64,000 nt of DNA from Ectocarpus siliculosus (Eukaryota; Sar; Phaeophyceae; Ectocarpales; Ectocarpaceae): positions 596,901-660,900 of the forward strand of contig FN649728.1 of the NCBI GenBank assembly GCA_000310025.1. Direction: 5' to 3'. The translations under genes and the position numbers were made by a program. Below are positions 47,443 through 59,006 of this stretch, one piece after another. Numbering within the stretch: the first letter of the stretch is position 1; the number at the start of each line of letters is the position of its first letter. The notes below the pieces were generated by a model that did no database searches, was not told where the DNA came from, and saw nothing but the letters and a program-made list of their open reading frames with translations.

Positions 47443-47578
47443 CGGCGCTTCGCGCTTGGTGATGTGAGAGCCTGGTCCGGTGAGAACCCGGCGTGCTCCG
47501 TCCCGACTTTGTAGGGATGCGAGGTCAATGGTCTAACGACTACGGCATGCACGACTATGAGTACACCCCCCCCCCCTC
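47443..47578. repeat. dispersed repeat, family B, copy 1
   Basis: Begins CGGCGCTTCGCG, carries GCCTGGTCCGGTGA, AACCCGGCGTG, AGGGATGCGAGG and ACTACGGCATGCACG, and ends in TATGAGTACACC and a C run. About 80 percent similar by eye to 54118-54247. A shorter related piece with a C run lies at 46964-47036. Confidence 0.75.
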
Positions 47579-47599
47579 GCTATGGGCCATGCCTAAGCA

Positions 47600-48763
47600 A
47601 AAGTCTTGCCGAGGCCGCGAGGGGAAGAAGGTATGACCATTGCCCATTTAGAGGAACTACTGATGTAGTCTATGTAAGAACCCCAGAACCCCAGCCTCGG
47701 CAAAAACTATTTAGTTAGACGATCTTCCGTGCGGGCGCTATCGAGTCGGAGAGCTCTCATGTGCTCGCTGTCCTGGGAGTGTTTCTTTAAGTGTTTTAGT
47801 TGCCAAAAAAGTCGCGAGGTGCTGAACATTTCCTGAATATGGAAGACCATTAGCCATTTCCATCGATTCGTTCGGGACATCCAACCATAGGATTTCAAAC
47901 ATGAATGCGACAAACGTTTCCTGGATTCCTCCTCTCGTCAATTGCCCTGGGTGTTTTTTGTTTTTTTTGTCTCCCCGAGTTAAACTAAATTCAGGAGAAA
48001 CGCGGTGATGGTTAGGCCCCAAATAAATACATATGCATATGTGTACAATCAAGTTATCCTCATTAGGGGGTAATTTCAGCAGGGCTCCTCTAGCAGACAA
48101 TAGGGGTCACCAGGGGTCCCGTGGATCATTTTAATTACAAGCGTCTTTTGCTCAAAACGGGAAAAACGGGAAAACTCTGCAGCTAGCGACGTAGCTCGAC
48201 AAGAAGATCACGAATATGGATGTTTCATTTATGTTCGTGTTCTTTTGAACGTTTTGGCACAATAATGGAGAAGTTGTTTCGCATGAGCCTACTCACGAAA
48301 AATGACTTTTTCATAATTCTACAAAAGTCAACAAGCCGGGGTCTGTCTTCCAAGGGTTTCCAGGGTAGGTTTGACCAAAGGGGCCCACCCATGCTTAAGC
48401 TGGGTATCAAATATTGAAACCACGGTTAATAGCCTATACCGCGGCATGAATAGACTGAACTGCACTTGAGCTGCGCCGCAAGGATCGAAGAGTACGCCCC
48501 ATCCTACTAAAGGTACGTCTTGAAGCCACAGGAATTTCGGTCTCCCCACAGAAAGACCCGAAACATCTCGGGGGCCAACATGTGCGATTGTCTCATTGCG
48601 CTCAGCCATCCGTATGCATACCAATTGGAGAAAGAGTGTCAACGGCGCCCCAGGGCTGGGTACGCTTTTTGGTACTTCTCGAGATGTCTGATTGTTGTGT
48701 GTTCGTGTTCTTCACCCCGCGGGGAGCAGGTGTCTCGTTTTTCAGGGCGAGCAGCATCAAGGC
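47600..48763. other. upstream region of myosin B, no gene seen
   Basis: No recognisable gene. The promoter and 5' leader of myosin B should lie here, but no clear TATA element was identified. The palindrome CATATGCATATG occurs near 48029. Confidence 0.45.
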
Positions 48764-50974
48764 ATGCTGCGGAGGTTGGTGCGCCGTTTCAACGAGGAAG
48801 GTGGAGCTGGAGCAGGAGGCGATGCCGCCGCCTCCTCTTCGCAGAATGGGGGTACCTCGACAAACGCCGTGACCGAAATCGAGCTGGATATTGACAGCGG
48901 AGAGGTACAGTTTATTTCGCAGGCTTCAAATTCAAACTAAATGTTTTCCATGGAGAAAAGGCACTTGAAGGAGGAGGGTGGGCGCTGACGGAATCAATGA
49001 CTAAATAGTCAATATCCCCCCACTTGTTGTTGCCCTCCGGTTATTGGTTTGTTACAATTGTGCCCCATTACGCTCAAAGACCCTTCTCGTCGTAAAGATG
49101 AAACATGGAGAACATTGTCACGTTTGTTCTTCCAACGTGAAGACCCCCATGGGTTTTGGGTAAACCGCGATTCTTCACCAGTCAGAGGCTTTGCACAAGG
49201 GCATGTCATAAACCATTATCGTGGCATGCATATCGCCGTTGACAATTGGCAGTTTTCTGATGATCGTCGCATGACATGAGAGGACTGACCTCGTATTATA
49301 GCGTAGCTCAAGACTAACGCTGCTAGCAGCACCTATCGTTGCCACCTGGGAAGAAACCGCCCACCTCCTCTGGATTCCCAGCTTTGGGCGTGAAACTCAT
49401 TTTTTTGTTATCTCCCTTCTTCCCAGGATGAAACTGAGCGCTGGATAATGGAAGCAGGAACCTCAAGTGGGTTGACCGGGGGCTTTGGCCGCGACGCTAG
49501 AGCGGTGAGAGTTTTAGTCTCTCCATTCCCTCGACGCCAGCTTGTACGTCAATGTTTTGCTTCGTTTCTCTTGGTTCGCGGGTATTTTGTTGGTGAATTG
49601 GATCTGAACGCAGAAAGCCCATGTAGAGACTTGAAAAATCGTCAACCGATCGAGCTTTCCAATCGGAAGAACGGTCGTTGTGCGTAGGGTGCTAGGGGAC
49701 TCCAGGATAAAATCCAAGCAAGAAGCCAAACTGCTTTCCCACTCCCGAAAATACAAATATTTCTAACCTACACGAATTTTCAGAGCGGTCGCCGCGTATG
49801 GTTGCCCGACAAAGCGGCGGTGTGGAGGATGGCCGAGGTCGTGTCCGAGAGTGCGGACGGGAGCTCATACACCGTGCTGGCCAAAGACGGAAAGCGGGAG
49901 ACCGAGGCAAGTTACTCGAATTGATTCAGCACCGTAGGCGCGGGTTGGGTGCTGCCAACATTGGCTATTAGGGGGATCAGGTGCGGCTTAGATCGAGGGG
50001 AGAGGAGGCTGGTCAAAACGTCACTCTGCTGGGTTAAGGGTCTTTCTTCTCCCTCCAAGGGCTGTTTGTCTTCCTCATTGCAACACATTGGGGTTCTGCT
50101 CCACTTTGGACATTGGAAGTTGTGGCTGCCAGATAGGTTCCAGTTGTCGGCCTTTCGCAAGGACTTGTGGTTTCCTGCCATGGAGCAGGCTTCATGTCCT
50201 CGGTCCGTTGGCAACTTTTTGAAGATACAATGAGGTATTCTCCGCCGTGGGTTCCACGGACGGGCAGCAAGGCGATCGGAATGAGTGTTGTCGATGTTCC
50301 GCTTGGTATAGGTCACGTCGATATTGCAGCGGTCAATGCGAACGTTGGGCATGTTGTATGTTGGAACGGGGGGGGGGGTCCTGTGCCATGTGGCAGCGAG
50401 GACCGAAAAGCGGAGCCCGAGCACGACCATGCGGTTGATACACGGCGCTTCCACCGACGGGTACTAGCAATGACAGAAACGCCCCTGCTTCTGAACTCCC
50501 TGTGGAGGCACACCCCAAGACCATTCCCACCTTGCTTTCAAACGAAGCTTGCGGAAATTCCAAAACCAGTGGGATAAAGCGTTCCTTGCGTTTACCCTTC
50601 AGGGTCGCTTGCAAACAACGAATCGACCGACAGCTCGATGATGTTGCATCAACACGGAAGGGGGAAACCGTTCCGTTTTCTTCGGTAATCTGGGTATGTA
50701 TCAAGACGGGTTTCCGCTCGAAAAAAATCGCACTACCAACCCTTGCCATACTCTACGTCGAAGCAGAAGCGATACAACTCGTAGATCGCTACATGTCGGT
50801 GCCCATGACTTTGAATTATGCTCCGGATGACCTATGCGTCGGGGGCCTCGCTGCTGTGCAGATTTCTCTGGGAGATTGCGCGGACTACGACCCCAGCCAC
50901 GCCCTAGACCTAGACGACGCGTCGCGCATGAACCAGATGCACGAGGCACCGCTTCTCGATCTTCTCCACAGGTG

Positions 50975-51005
<31 letters not shown>

Positions 51006-54000
51006 GCTGCTAAGTTGGTGTTGTGCCTTCGTCATCGTCGTCATTGGTGCTCTCAATGTTCAGGGCATGAATGATACATCCCACGTTCTCCGTGCATCTA
51101 CAGAAACCTCTGAACCCCGATCGGGAAACGAGAAGATATCCATACTGATGTACCTGCCGCAAAACGAAGTGCTCATGGTGATCCTGAAAATTCGTACGTC
51201 CGTGCAAATATTGGACAGCCTTCGCCTGTGCTCGATGGCATCGGTGCTTTTCGACTTGAAAAAGTTGCATTGTAGCTTTGGGATACCTGGTTCAGAAGAG
51301 TTGCCCCCACACGACCCAGGCGCACGCAGCATGTCCAGAGAGCCTAACAACAAACCACCGCTAAGATATGAACAGGCAGAAAATAATTGCCCCGTTCTCC
51401 GATACTACACAGGCGGTTCCGAGCCAACTCCATCTACACCAATGTGGCCGACGTGCTGGTGTCGATCAACCCGTACACGGATATCCCTGGTCTCTACGAT
51501 ATCCCCATGCCGGTACGTTGGTGACAGTCTCGCCCCCCGACGAGGGCTAAGCGCATCGGCACCCCATGCGATCGCGTCGATGGGCCTTGTTGTTGTTTCT
51601 ATTGCCGTCAATTGGTGTCTGTTTGGGATATGGAACTCACGTATTCGTGTCATCATCAGCGCTCTTCGTGTAGTTACAATAGTTGTTGGTGTCGCTTAGG
51701 TTGTTCTTGTTGTAGTTTCTGCCGGGACACTGGCGAAAAAACACTGCGGGACAAAAGCTCCGTGGCTGTTTTAGCATCCGTGCGTGCCAAGAGGGGCTGC
51801 TCCTTTCCGTCCCCGTTTTCCCTTTGCCAACAATGCCGGCCGCCGCCGCCGCTGCTTCTCCCACCCCACGGGTAGAAAAAACGAATGCGCGAACACCAGC
51901 TCTGCGTGACCCCTCCCCCCCCCCCCGATAGGTGGTTAAGGCCGCACCAGGGGTGCTGCCAGGTCTGAACGTGAGCGTCCGCGGGCCGTCCGCCGGCGGT
52001 AGAGTGGCCGAGCGGAGCGCGGCCTTGATGCGAGAGTTTAAGGAAGGGCAGGACGACCGTCATCGGAACAAGAGAGGCAACGGGAAGAGAGCCAAAGAGC
52101 CGGACGCAAAGTCCAAGCTGACGGCCCTGAAGAGCATGCTTGGAAAGCCGCACGTGTATGGCGTGGCGGATAGGGCGTTCAAGTGAGTTCCAAACGTTGG
52201 GGAGGGGGGCGAAAGCAACACTGGCATGCTGTTGGATGTACAAGAGTCTGTAGGAAGAAGTCCACAGAACGAAAAGTATTTCCCAGATCGCCTTCGATAC
52301 ATAGAAGAACGTGGTGAGACATCGACGAACCGTAGCAGAACCTATGCCCGTCTTGGCTCAAACGGGAGGGGAGGGCAACACGACGACGCCAAGTGCTCCA
52401 TCTTCAACACGAGCATTTGACTCGAAAGCCCCAGCTAACACTCGCTACCTCTTCACCGCGTCAACTCGATAGACGTTTTGTCCTCCGGATACAAATAATT
52501 ACACTCCCGAAAACACAACCTCGCCCTTTCACCTCATCATACCCCCTCAATCCCTCCTACACCTAAGATTGCATCCAACAGAAGGGGCGTAGATGGTCGA
52601 AAAACGACCAGCCTTTGCACAGACAACGCTTTTGTTCAAATCCGCAGGCCACCCGCACGTTTGCCGCGGACCAAACGCCTACCCCCTGGGCCCGAACCTC
52701 ATTATGATACCCCCGTGATGCGCGCACCCGTGAACCTCATGATATTACCCCCATGAATCCCGCACCCTGGATTCCCGCACCGTTCAATCCTCAGGTACAT
52801 GTCCGAAACCAAGGGAAGGGAAGTGGACGGGCGCGTCCGTCGCCGCAACCAGTCCATCCTCATCACCGGGGAGTCGGGCGCGGGGAAGACAGAGGCCTCC
52901 AAGCACGTCATGAGGTTTCTCATCACCGCAAGCCGGGCGTTGGCGGGGACGGCGCCTGCCCCTCCCCGCGCCCAGGGCTACGCCGTGGCTGGAACTCCGG
53001 TAGCCGGCACTCCTAAGGCGTACGGCGTAGCAGGTACTCCGACGGGCGGCCGGAGCGCTCCAGGTGACGCTTGTTGCGGGACGGGGGAGGGAGGGTTTCC
53101 TTATTCGACCCTATGGCGCTGGTGGTAGAGATGCGATGTTGATTGCTTGCTGTCGCTCAGAGGAGAGACGGCGTATGGTGCTGATGGCGAGAATGATGTG
53201 GCCAGGGCTAGCCGCGTTTTTGGAGTTCATGAGAAGTTGAGGGCGATTGCAGTTGTGGGCTTGTCGCTTTGTCCTTCCGGGCTTTCGGCCCCGCACGATG
53301 CGCAAGCTTCCAGTGCACTGTCCAGGGGGAGAACGCATAAGCGTTGTCACTGGAAATATGCTCGCACGATAAGCCGTGTTTCACGATCAAGAGAACCAAC
53401 ACAAGTTTTATCACCACCCACCCAAGCCCTTCCGCATCTAAACTGCTGTTCGATTAACACAGGCACGCGGTCCCGGTGCTGTTGGTGTTTGACATATTCT
53501 TGTCCTCGTTGTCTCGGCGTCGAAGGGTTCTGGAGGTCTCCCGCTGTGGCTACCACGGCAGCCGGAGCGGCGAAGCACATGGAGGACGTGCTGCTCAGGA
53601 GCAACACCGTGCTGGAGGCCTTCGGCAACGCCAAGACCGTGAGGAACGACAACTCCAGCCGATTCGGTGAGGGGCAAGCAAGCTTGCCAAGTCGCCGCTG
53701 TGCATGTTCGTCGTCCACCAAGATCATAACATTCCTTGCATCGAGGACTGCACATGGTGGTGTTGTAGTGCACACCAGCTCTCTCTCTCTCTCTCTCTCT
53801 TCGAGTCCAGCACACGGCGGAGCTGACAAACTCAAAGCCTGGTGTAGTAAATGGCCTCGAGCGATGGCACCTTCCGGGCCACTCTAAATTCGCACCTTCA
53901 TACGCTGCGTAACCAACACCTCGCAACAATCGTGCCGAGCAGGCAAGTACATTAAGCTGCAGTACGACCACGACTTCCGTCTCGTGGGGGCGAGGACCGA

Positions 54001-57000
54001 GCACTTCCTGCTGGAAAAGTCCAGGCTCGTGCACCTCGAAGAGAGCGAGCGAAGCTACCATATCCTCTACCAGGTATCTACGTAAACCTCATCCCCCCCC
54101 CCCCCCTCATATCTCTCGGCGCTTCGCGTATGGTGATGTGCTAGCCTGGTCCGGTGAAAACCCGGCGTGTTCCGTCTCGGCTTTCGTAGGGATGCGAGGC
54201 CAATGGCCAAACCACTACGGCATGCACGGCTATGAGTACACCCGTAACCTCGCACGAACAAGGCGGGCGATCGAAAACCTTTCCCGGGTAGAAACGCCGT
54301 CCTGTTGCTAGAGAGCAAGCAGAAGAGATCATGCACGGAGGCCAAAGTTTGTGTGTCGAAACGTGCCTTGGGGGAAGGCCTAGGCCCCTAGCACTCGAGG
54401 CGTCGGGGGGCGCATCGCATTCATTTGTTGCAAACCTCGTGAAAGACGTGGAACAGAGGTGTTTGAACCTCTGCCCCTTCCTCCCCCCTGCACGCCTTCT
54501 GCAATTATCGCAGGTGGCAAAGGCCTTGCCGATGGCGGACAAGGAAGCTTTTCATCTCCAAGGCGGTGCGGAGTGCTTTTCCCTCCTGACCCAGGGGAAC
54601 CGTCTCGTGGCCTCGGTGAGAGGTTGAAAGAATGCACGTGTAGCAGTGGTTCCCGAAAACCAACAGCAGACCCGGGCCAAATACGTGTACGATTGTGTCA
54701 GCTTGCGATCCGTTCAGGACCACGTAAAACAATAGTTCAGGTGGTGGATAGTTGTCGCGGACCACTTGCTGTGAAGCCTTTCCTTTATGGGCCTTGCCTG
54801 AAAAAAAAGTGTCCCGAAGCGACGACGCCACGGCCACCGCCCAACGTCGCCCCCTCGCCACGCACGCAACATTCTGCTGCGAGGCGCACAGCAGTCTCAG
54901 ACAGGAATTTGTTCAATGACAACACAACATTTGAGAGCCTTTTGAATGGAACTCTCCTGCCCTGGGGGGTTGTTGGCGCGACACATCGGCAGTGCCGAGT
55001 GCACTGGCCGAAGAGGAGCAACCGTGCTTCGCCTGTACAGTATTTCCAGACAAGGTGACGGTGCAACAGAGCAAGATTGTTGCATCCTGCTCTTATGAAC
55101 CTAAGACGTGTGGACAACGACCACAACCATTGCGGCATCTCTTGCATAGGTTGCGATTGCAAGGAAACTTTTGTGCGTAGCAACTGTGTTGCGCGCTCGT
55201 TGCAAATTTTCTACCTGTTGGAGCGATGGGTTTTGTGTGATCCGTTGTTTTTTCTTGCGGTCGTTAGGACGATGTGGATGACCACGAGGAGTTCCATGCC
55301 GTGGACAAGGCGTTATCCTCGCTCGACTTTACCGCCAACGACAAGACAGATATGTGGCGGCTGCTCGCGGCTATCTTGCACAGCGGCGAAGTCAGGTACT
55401 GGTGACATACGCTTTGACCGTTGCAACGAAGGCGGCTGCAGGCTGCTTTGTCGTGAACCGCACCCCCAAGTCTCTCCAAATTGAACGTTTCTGCCGCAGC
55501 AGCAACCTTGAGCTTACGGGTTGCTACCGACGTATAAGACTGAGGCAATATCGTGCTACTGTCGTGAAAATCAAGGTTAGGCTTTGGTTGCGATTGCTGG
55601 CGACAGGGTTGGCGTCAAATCCCCTCAAGAACGATACCACCTTTGGATCAAAAATCAGCGTTCCCCGATTATGAATCCGTGTTTGCGTCCAACAGTCGCG
55701 AAGATATTCACGCTTGGTTGTCGTGATCTCGCCGCATTCTCTGTATTCCGTTGAAGTTTCGAGGACGTCTCCGGCAAGGAGCAGTGCCGCATCTCCAAAG
55801 TCGGGCGCTGTACGAGCATATCCCCGGCCAACCTGGCGGCCCTTTGGGGAGTGGACGAGGAGGTGTTCGAGGAAGGCGTGATGAGGAGGACGGTAACCGC
55901 CGGAGGAACCAGCGCATCCGTCGCGCTTAACGCTGCTCAGGTGCGTACTTCATTGGTCGCATGTCTCTTTCAGAACGATATTGTGATGCTCCTCTTCTTC
56001 ACGATGCACTGGAAGGATATCGTTTCGGTATCGTCCACTACTTTTCGTGGTCTTACGTCTAGGGTACCTAGATCCCGAGTCCGAAACCCAAATGAACCGG
56101 GGGTCAGACTGCTCCAGAGCACGTTGTCGCTCTCCTCGGACAAGCTGCGACCACGGCTAAGAAGGTGCCAAAGCTCTCCCCCTCGCCAACACGATGTTCG
56201 TGTCTATCCCCTAGGCGAAAGAGAATCTTCTCGCCTTGCTGAAGCACATGTACCGCCAGCTATTCGCTTGGATCAACTGGAAGATCAACGTGGTCTTTGA
56301 CGCCCCGAAGAAAGCGGTGGGCGAAGCAGGGGCTGGGGCCAAGAGGACGTTCATCGGCATCCTCGATATTTTCGGTGAGGCTAGGAGGTACTGCTGCCGC
56401 CATTTGTTGCTTATGTTAAATATGGATTGTTGCAAGAGAGAAGCTCTGTACAAGTACAGACTACTGTCGACGGACAGCCCCAGATAAATGACATGTGTAC
56501 CACGCTAATAGATTTATGGCACCAGGATACCCACTAGAATGGTTTCAATGACCACCCCATGCTAGGAGTTCAGAACGGCTCTTTTCGATCCCTTGTGGCA
56601 TCTGAAACCGACGCTGAATATGCTAGTGCGCTTGTCCTGTACAACAGGTTTCGAGATCATGGCGACGAACAGCTTCGAGCAGCTGTGCATCAACTTCGCC
56701 AACGAGGTCTTGCAGCGGCAGTTCAACCACCACATCTTCGTGCTGGAGCAGGCAAGAAAACACGGTTAGATTGTGCACAGCTTGTCGCCGGGTTACCACG
56801 CGATGATCTAGAGCAGGAGTCATCCCCGCGTATGTATCAGCAACAATGGCAGTGGATCTGCATCAAGACGTATTCATCACAAGACACAGATTTCGCAGAA
56901 AGTCGCCTGAATAGTCTTGAAAGCCGCCAGGGTTCTTGTTCGTGCCTTCGAATTGTATTTTACCCTTCTGTCCCCATTAACACCATTGCTGTGTGTGCAT

Positions 57001-58974
57001 TCACGACTGTTTCCAGGAAGAATACGGTGAGGAGGGTCTGGATGTGGGGTCAATCCCTTTCCGCGACAACCAGAAAATCATTGACCTCATCGCCAAGAGG
57101 CCGGCGGGTCTCATGCCGATCCTCGAAGACCAGGCAAGATGCTCCTTGTGTGTGGCTGAGATTGATACAGCAGCGCGCCCGTCCGTACCTGCACCTGTGT
57201 GTGTAGTTGTCCAATAATTTCTCGTGGCGGAAGGTTCTGCCATACCCTGACGGAGGTGCAGCTACCCGTTCAACGGTTTCAGATATACGTGCGTCTGCAT
57301 GTTTGGTGCTTCTTGGGTGCCGCCGATGTACCTATCTCACGCGGCCTACCAAACACCGGCGATAACAACAGCAGTTTTTATCTGGTACGGATGCACGCTC
57401 CCAGCCGTGCACGACTCTGTTTTTACATACAAGTACAATGCTTGCACGACTACCAACGAAGTTAGACATCAGTCCAGTTGCAACACCATCACTGCCCACT
57501 GCCACCAACAGGCCTTGACCGGGAGAAAGGCGGCGTCGATTACATCCTCCTTCACCGACAAGAACCTGCTGGACCTCTTCCACCAGCAGCACCACAGAAA
57601 GGCCCCCCACCCGTGCTACAGAAAACCTCGCTTCGACGGACCGGAGTTCGTCATCATGCACTACGCAGGAAACGTGAGAGCCGAGACGGTTCGGTAAATT
57701 TGGTGTAGTTCTGATCGCCATGGAGGTTGTTTTCGGTGAAGGGATAATTCTGCCTCCATACATTGTGCTTTTTTCACTTTGACGGGAGAGAGAAGAGCAA
57801 CCACGCTCAAGAAACGTCGCCCGAACGCGCTCCATTGGAATGCGTAGTTGCGGCAAGTTACACTCGGGCATGGGTCACTGTTGCACAGCAGCCTTTTTGA
57901 TCCCAGCTTGTCGTCTTTCGTGCGAGAGCGACTCCAAAATGCCACACGTATGAAATGACACCTGCACGCGGAATGGGAGTACATGAGCAACGTAAAAATG
58001 CTAAACTTGTCGCCCCGACTTGGTGACGCCTGGGTTGGACGGGGCTACCCAAGACAGATCCGCCCGGAGATGATTTTGAGCGTAGGCACACCTACCTTCA
58101 CGAAACTCAGTTCTTTCTTGTACGCTCCCACCATGACTTGGATATGTCCGCCATATTCTTGTCCAGGTGACATACACCGCGACGGGTTTCCTCGAGAAAA
58201 ACAACGACACCCTGCAGGAGGATCTGAGGGGGCTGCTCCTTTCCAGCCGAATCCCCTTCCTCCGACAGGTAGATGCCCCTCCTATCAGCGTTTTGCACAT
58301 CACCAGAATTACCATCACCAGCCTACGTCATGTCCTCTGGCCACCCCTGGTAGGGCCAGAACCAAACGGATTTTGTTCCCTGTGTGGGAGCCCCTATGAC
58401 CTTGTCTCGGCATAGAATAAGAACTGGTGCTGGTTGTTCAAATGAGAATAGAGTGTTTGCCATATCTTGTCAAAACACGTGCAACCGTGTCGACCCTTGG
58501 GGAAGAATACTCGACTACAGACATGGTGATGGTGCTGGTAGCTCGCCTCAAAACTGTACTTGCAGCCGCGTCGCGGTATGTCTAATTGAACGAAACAATG
58601 ATACCTCGCCGCAATAGTAGTACTCCGTGGCAAGGGCGGAATGCTTCAGTCAAGCCCGTTCCGGTATCAAGCACCAGTTCGTCTCCAACCCCCCCGTTTT
58701 TGCTATCGTCTTCCTGATGTTGCTGAGAAGCTTATCCTTGGCGAGAACGGCGTGTTTAACAAGGCTCAGGGCACCAGCACCGCCGACGAAGACCACGCCA
58801 ACGACAACGACCCGATCACGTCCAACACCCCCGCCCACGGCGGCGTGTCCAACGGCCCCAACGGCAAGGTGAACACTGGCCAACGCTTGCACGGTCGCCA
58901 GACGCCTGGCGTTGGAGATCGCTCTGTCCCCTTTGCTAACTCCACGGCTGTCTCAAAGAGGGCCATGTTCGCGT

Positions 58975-59006
<32 letters not shown>

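Noticed and set aside
49912-50454. 180-residue open frame on the minus strand in a myosin B intron
   Set aside because: No recognisable domain, no start context, and no similarity to mobile-element proteins that I can see.
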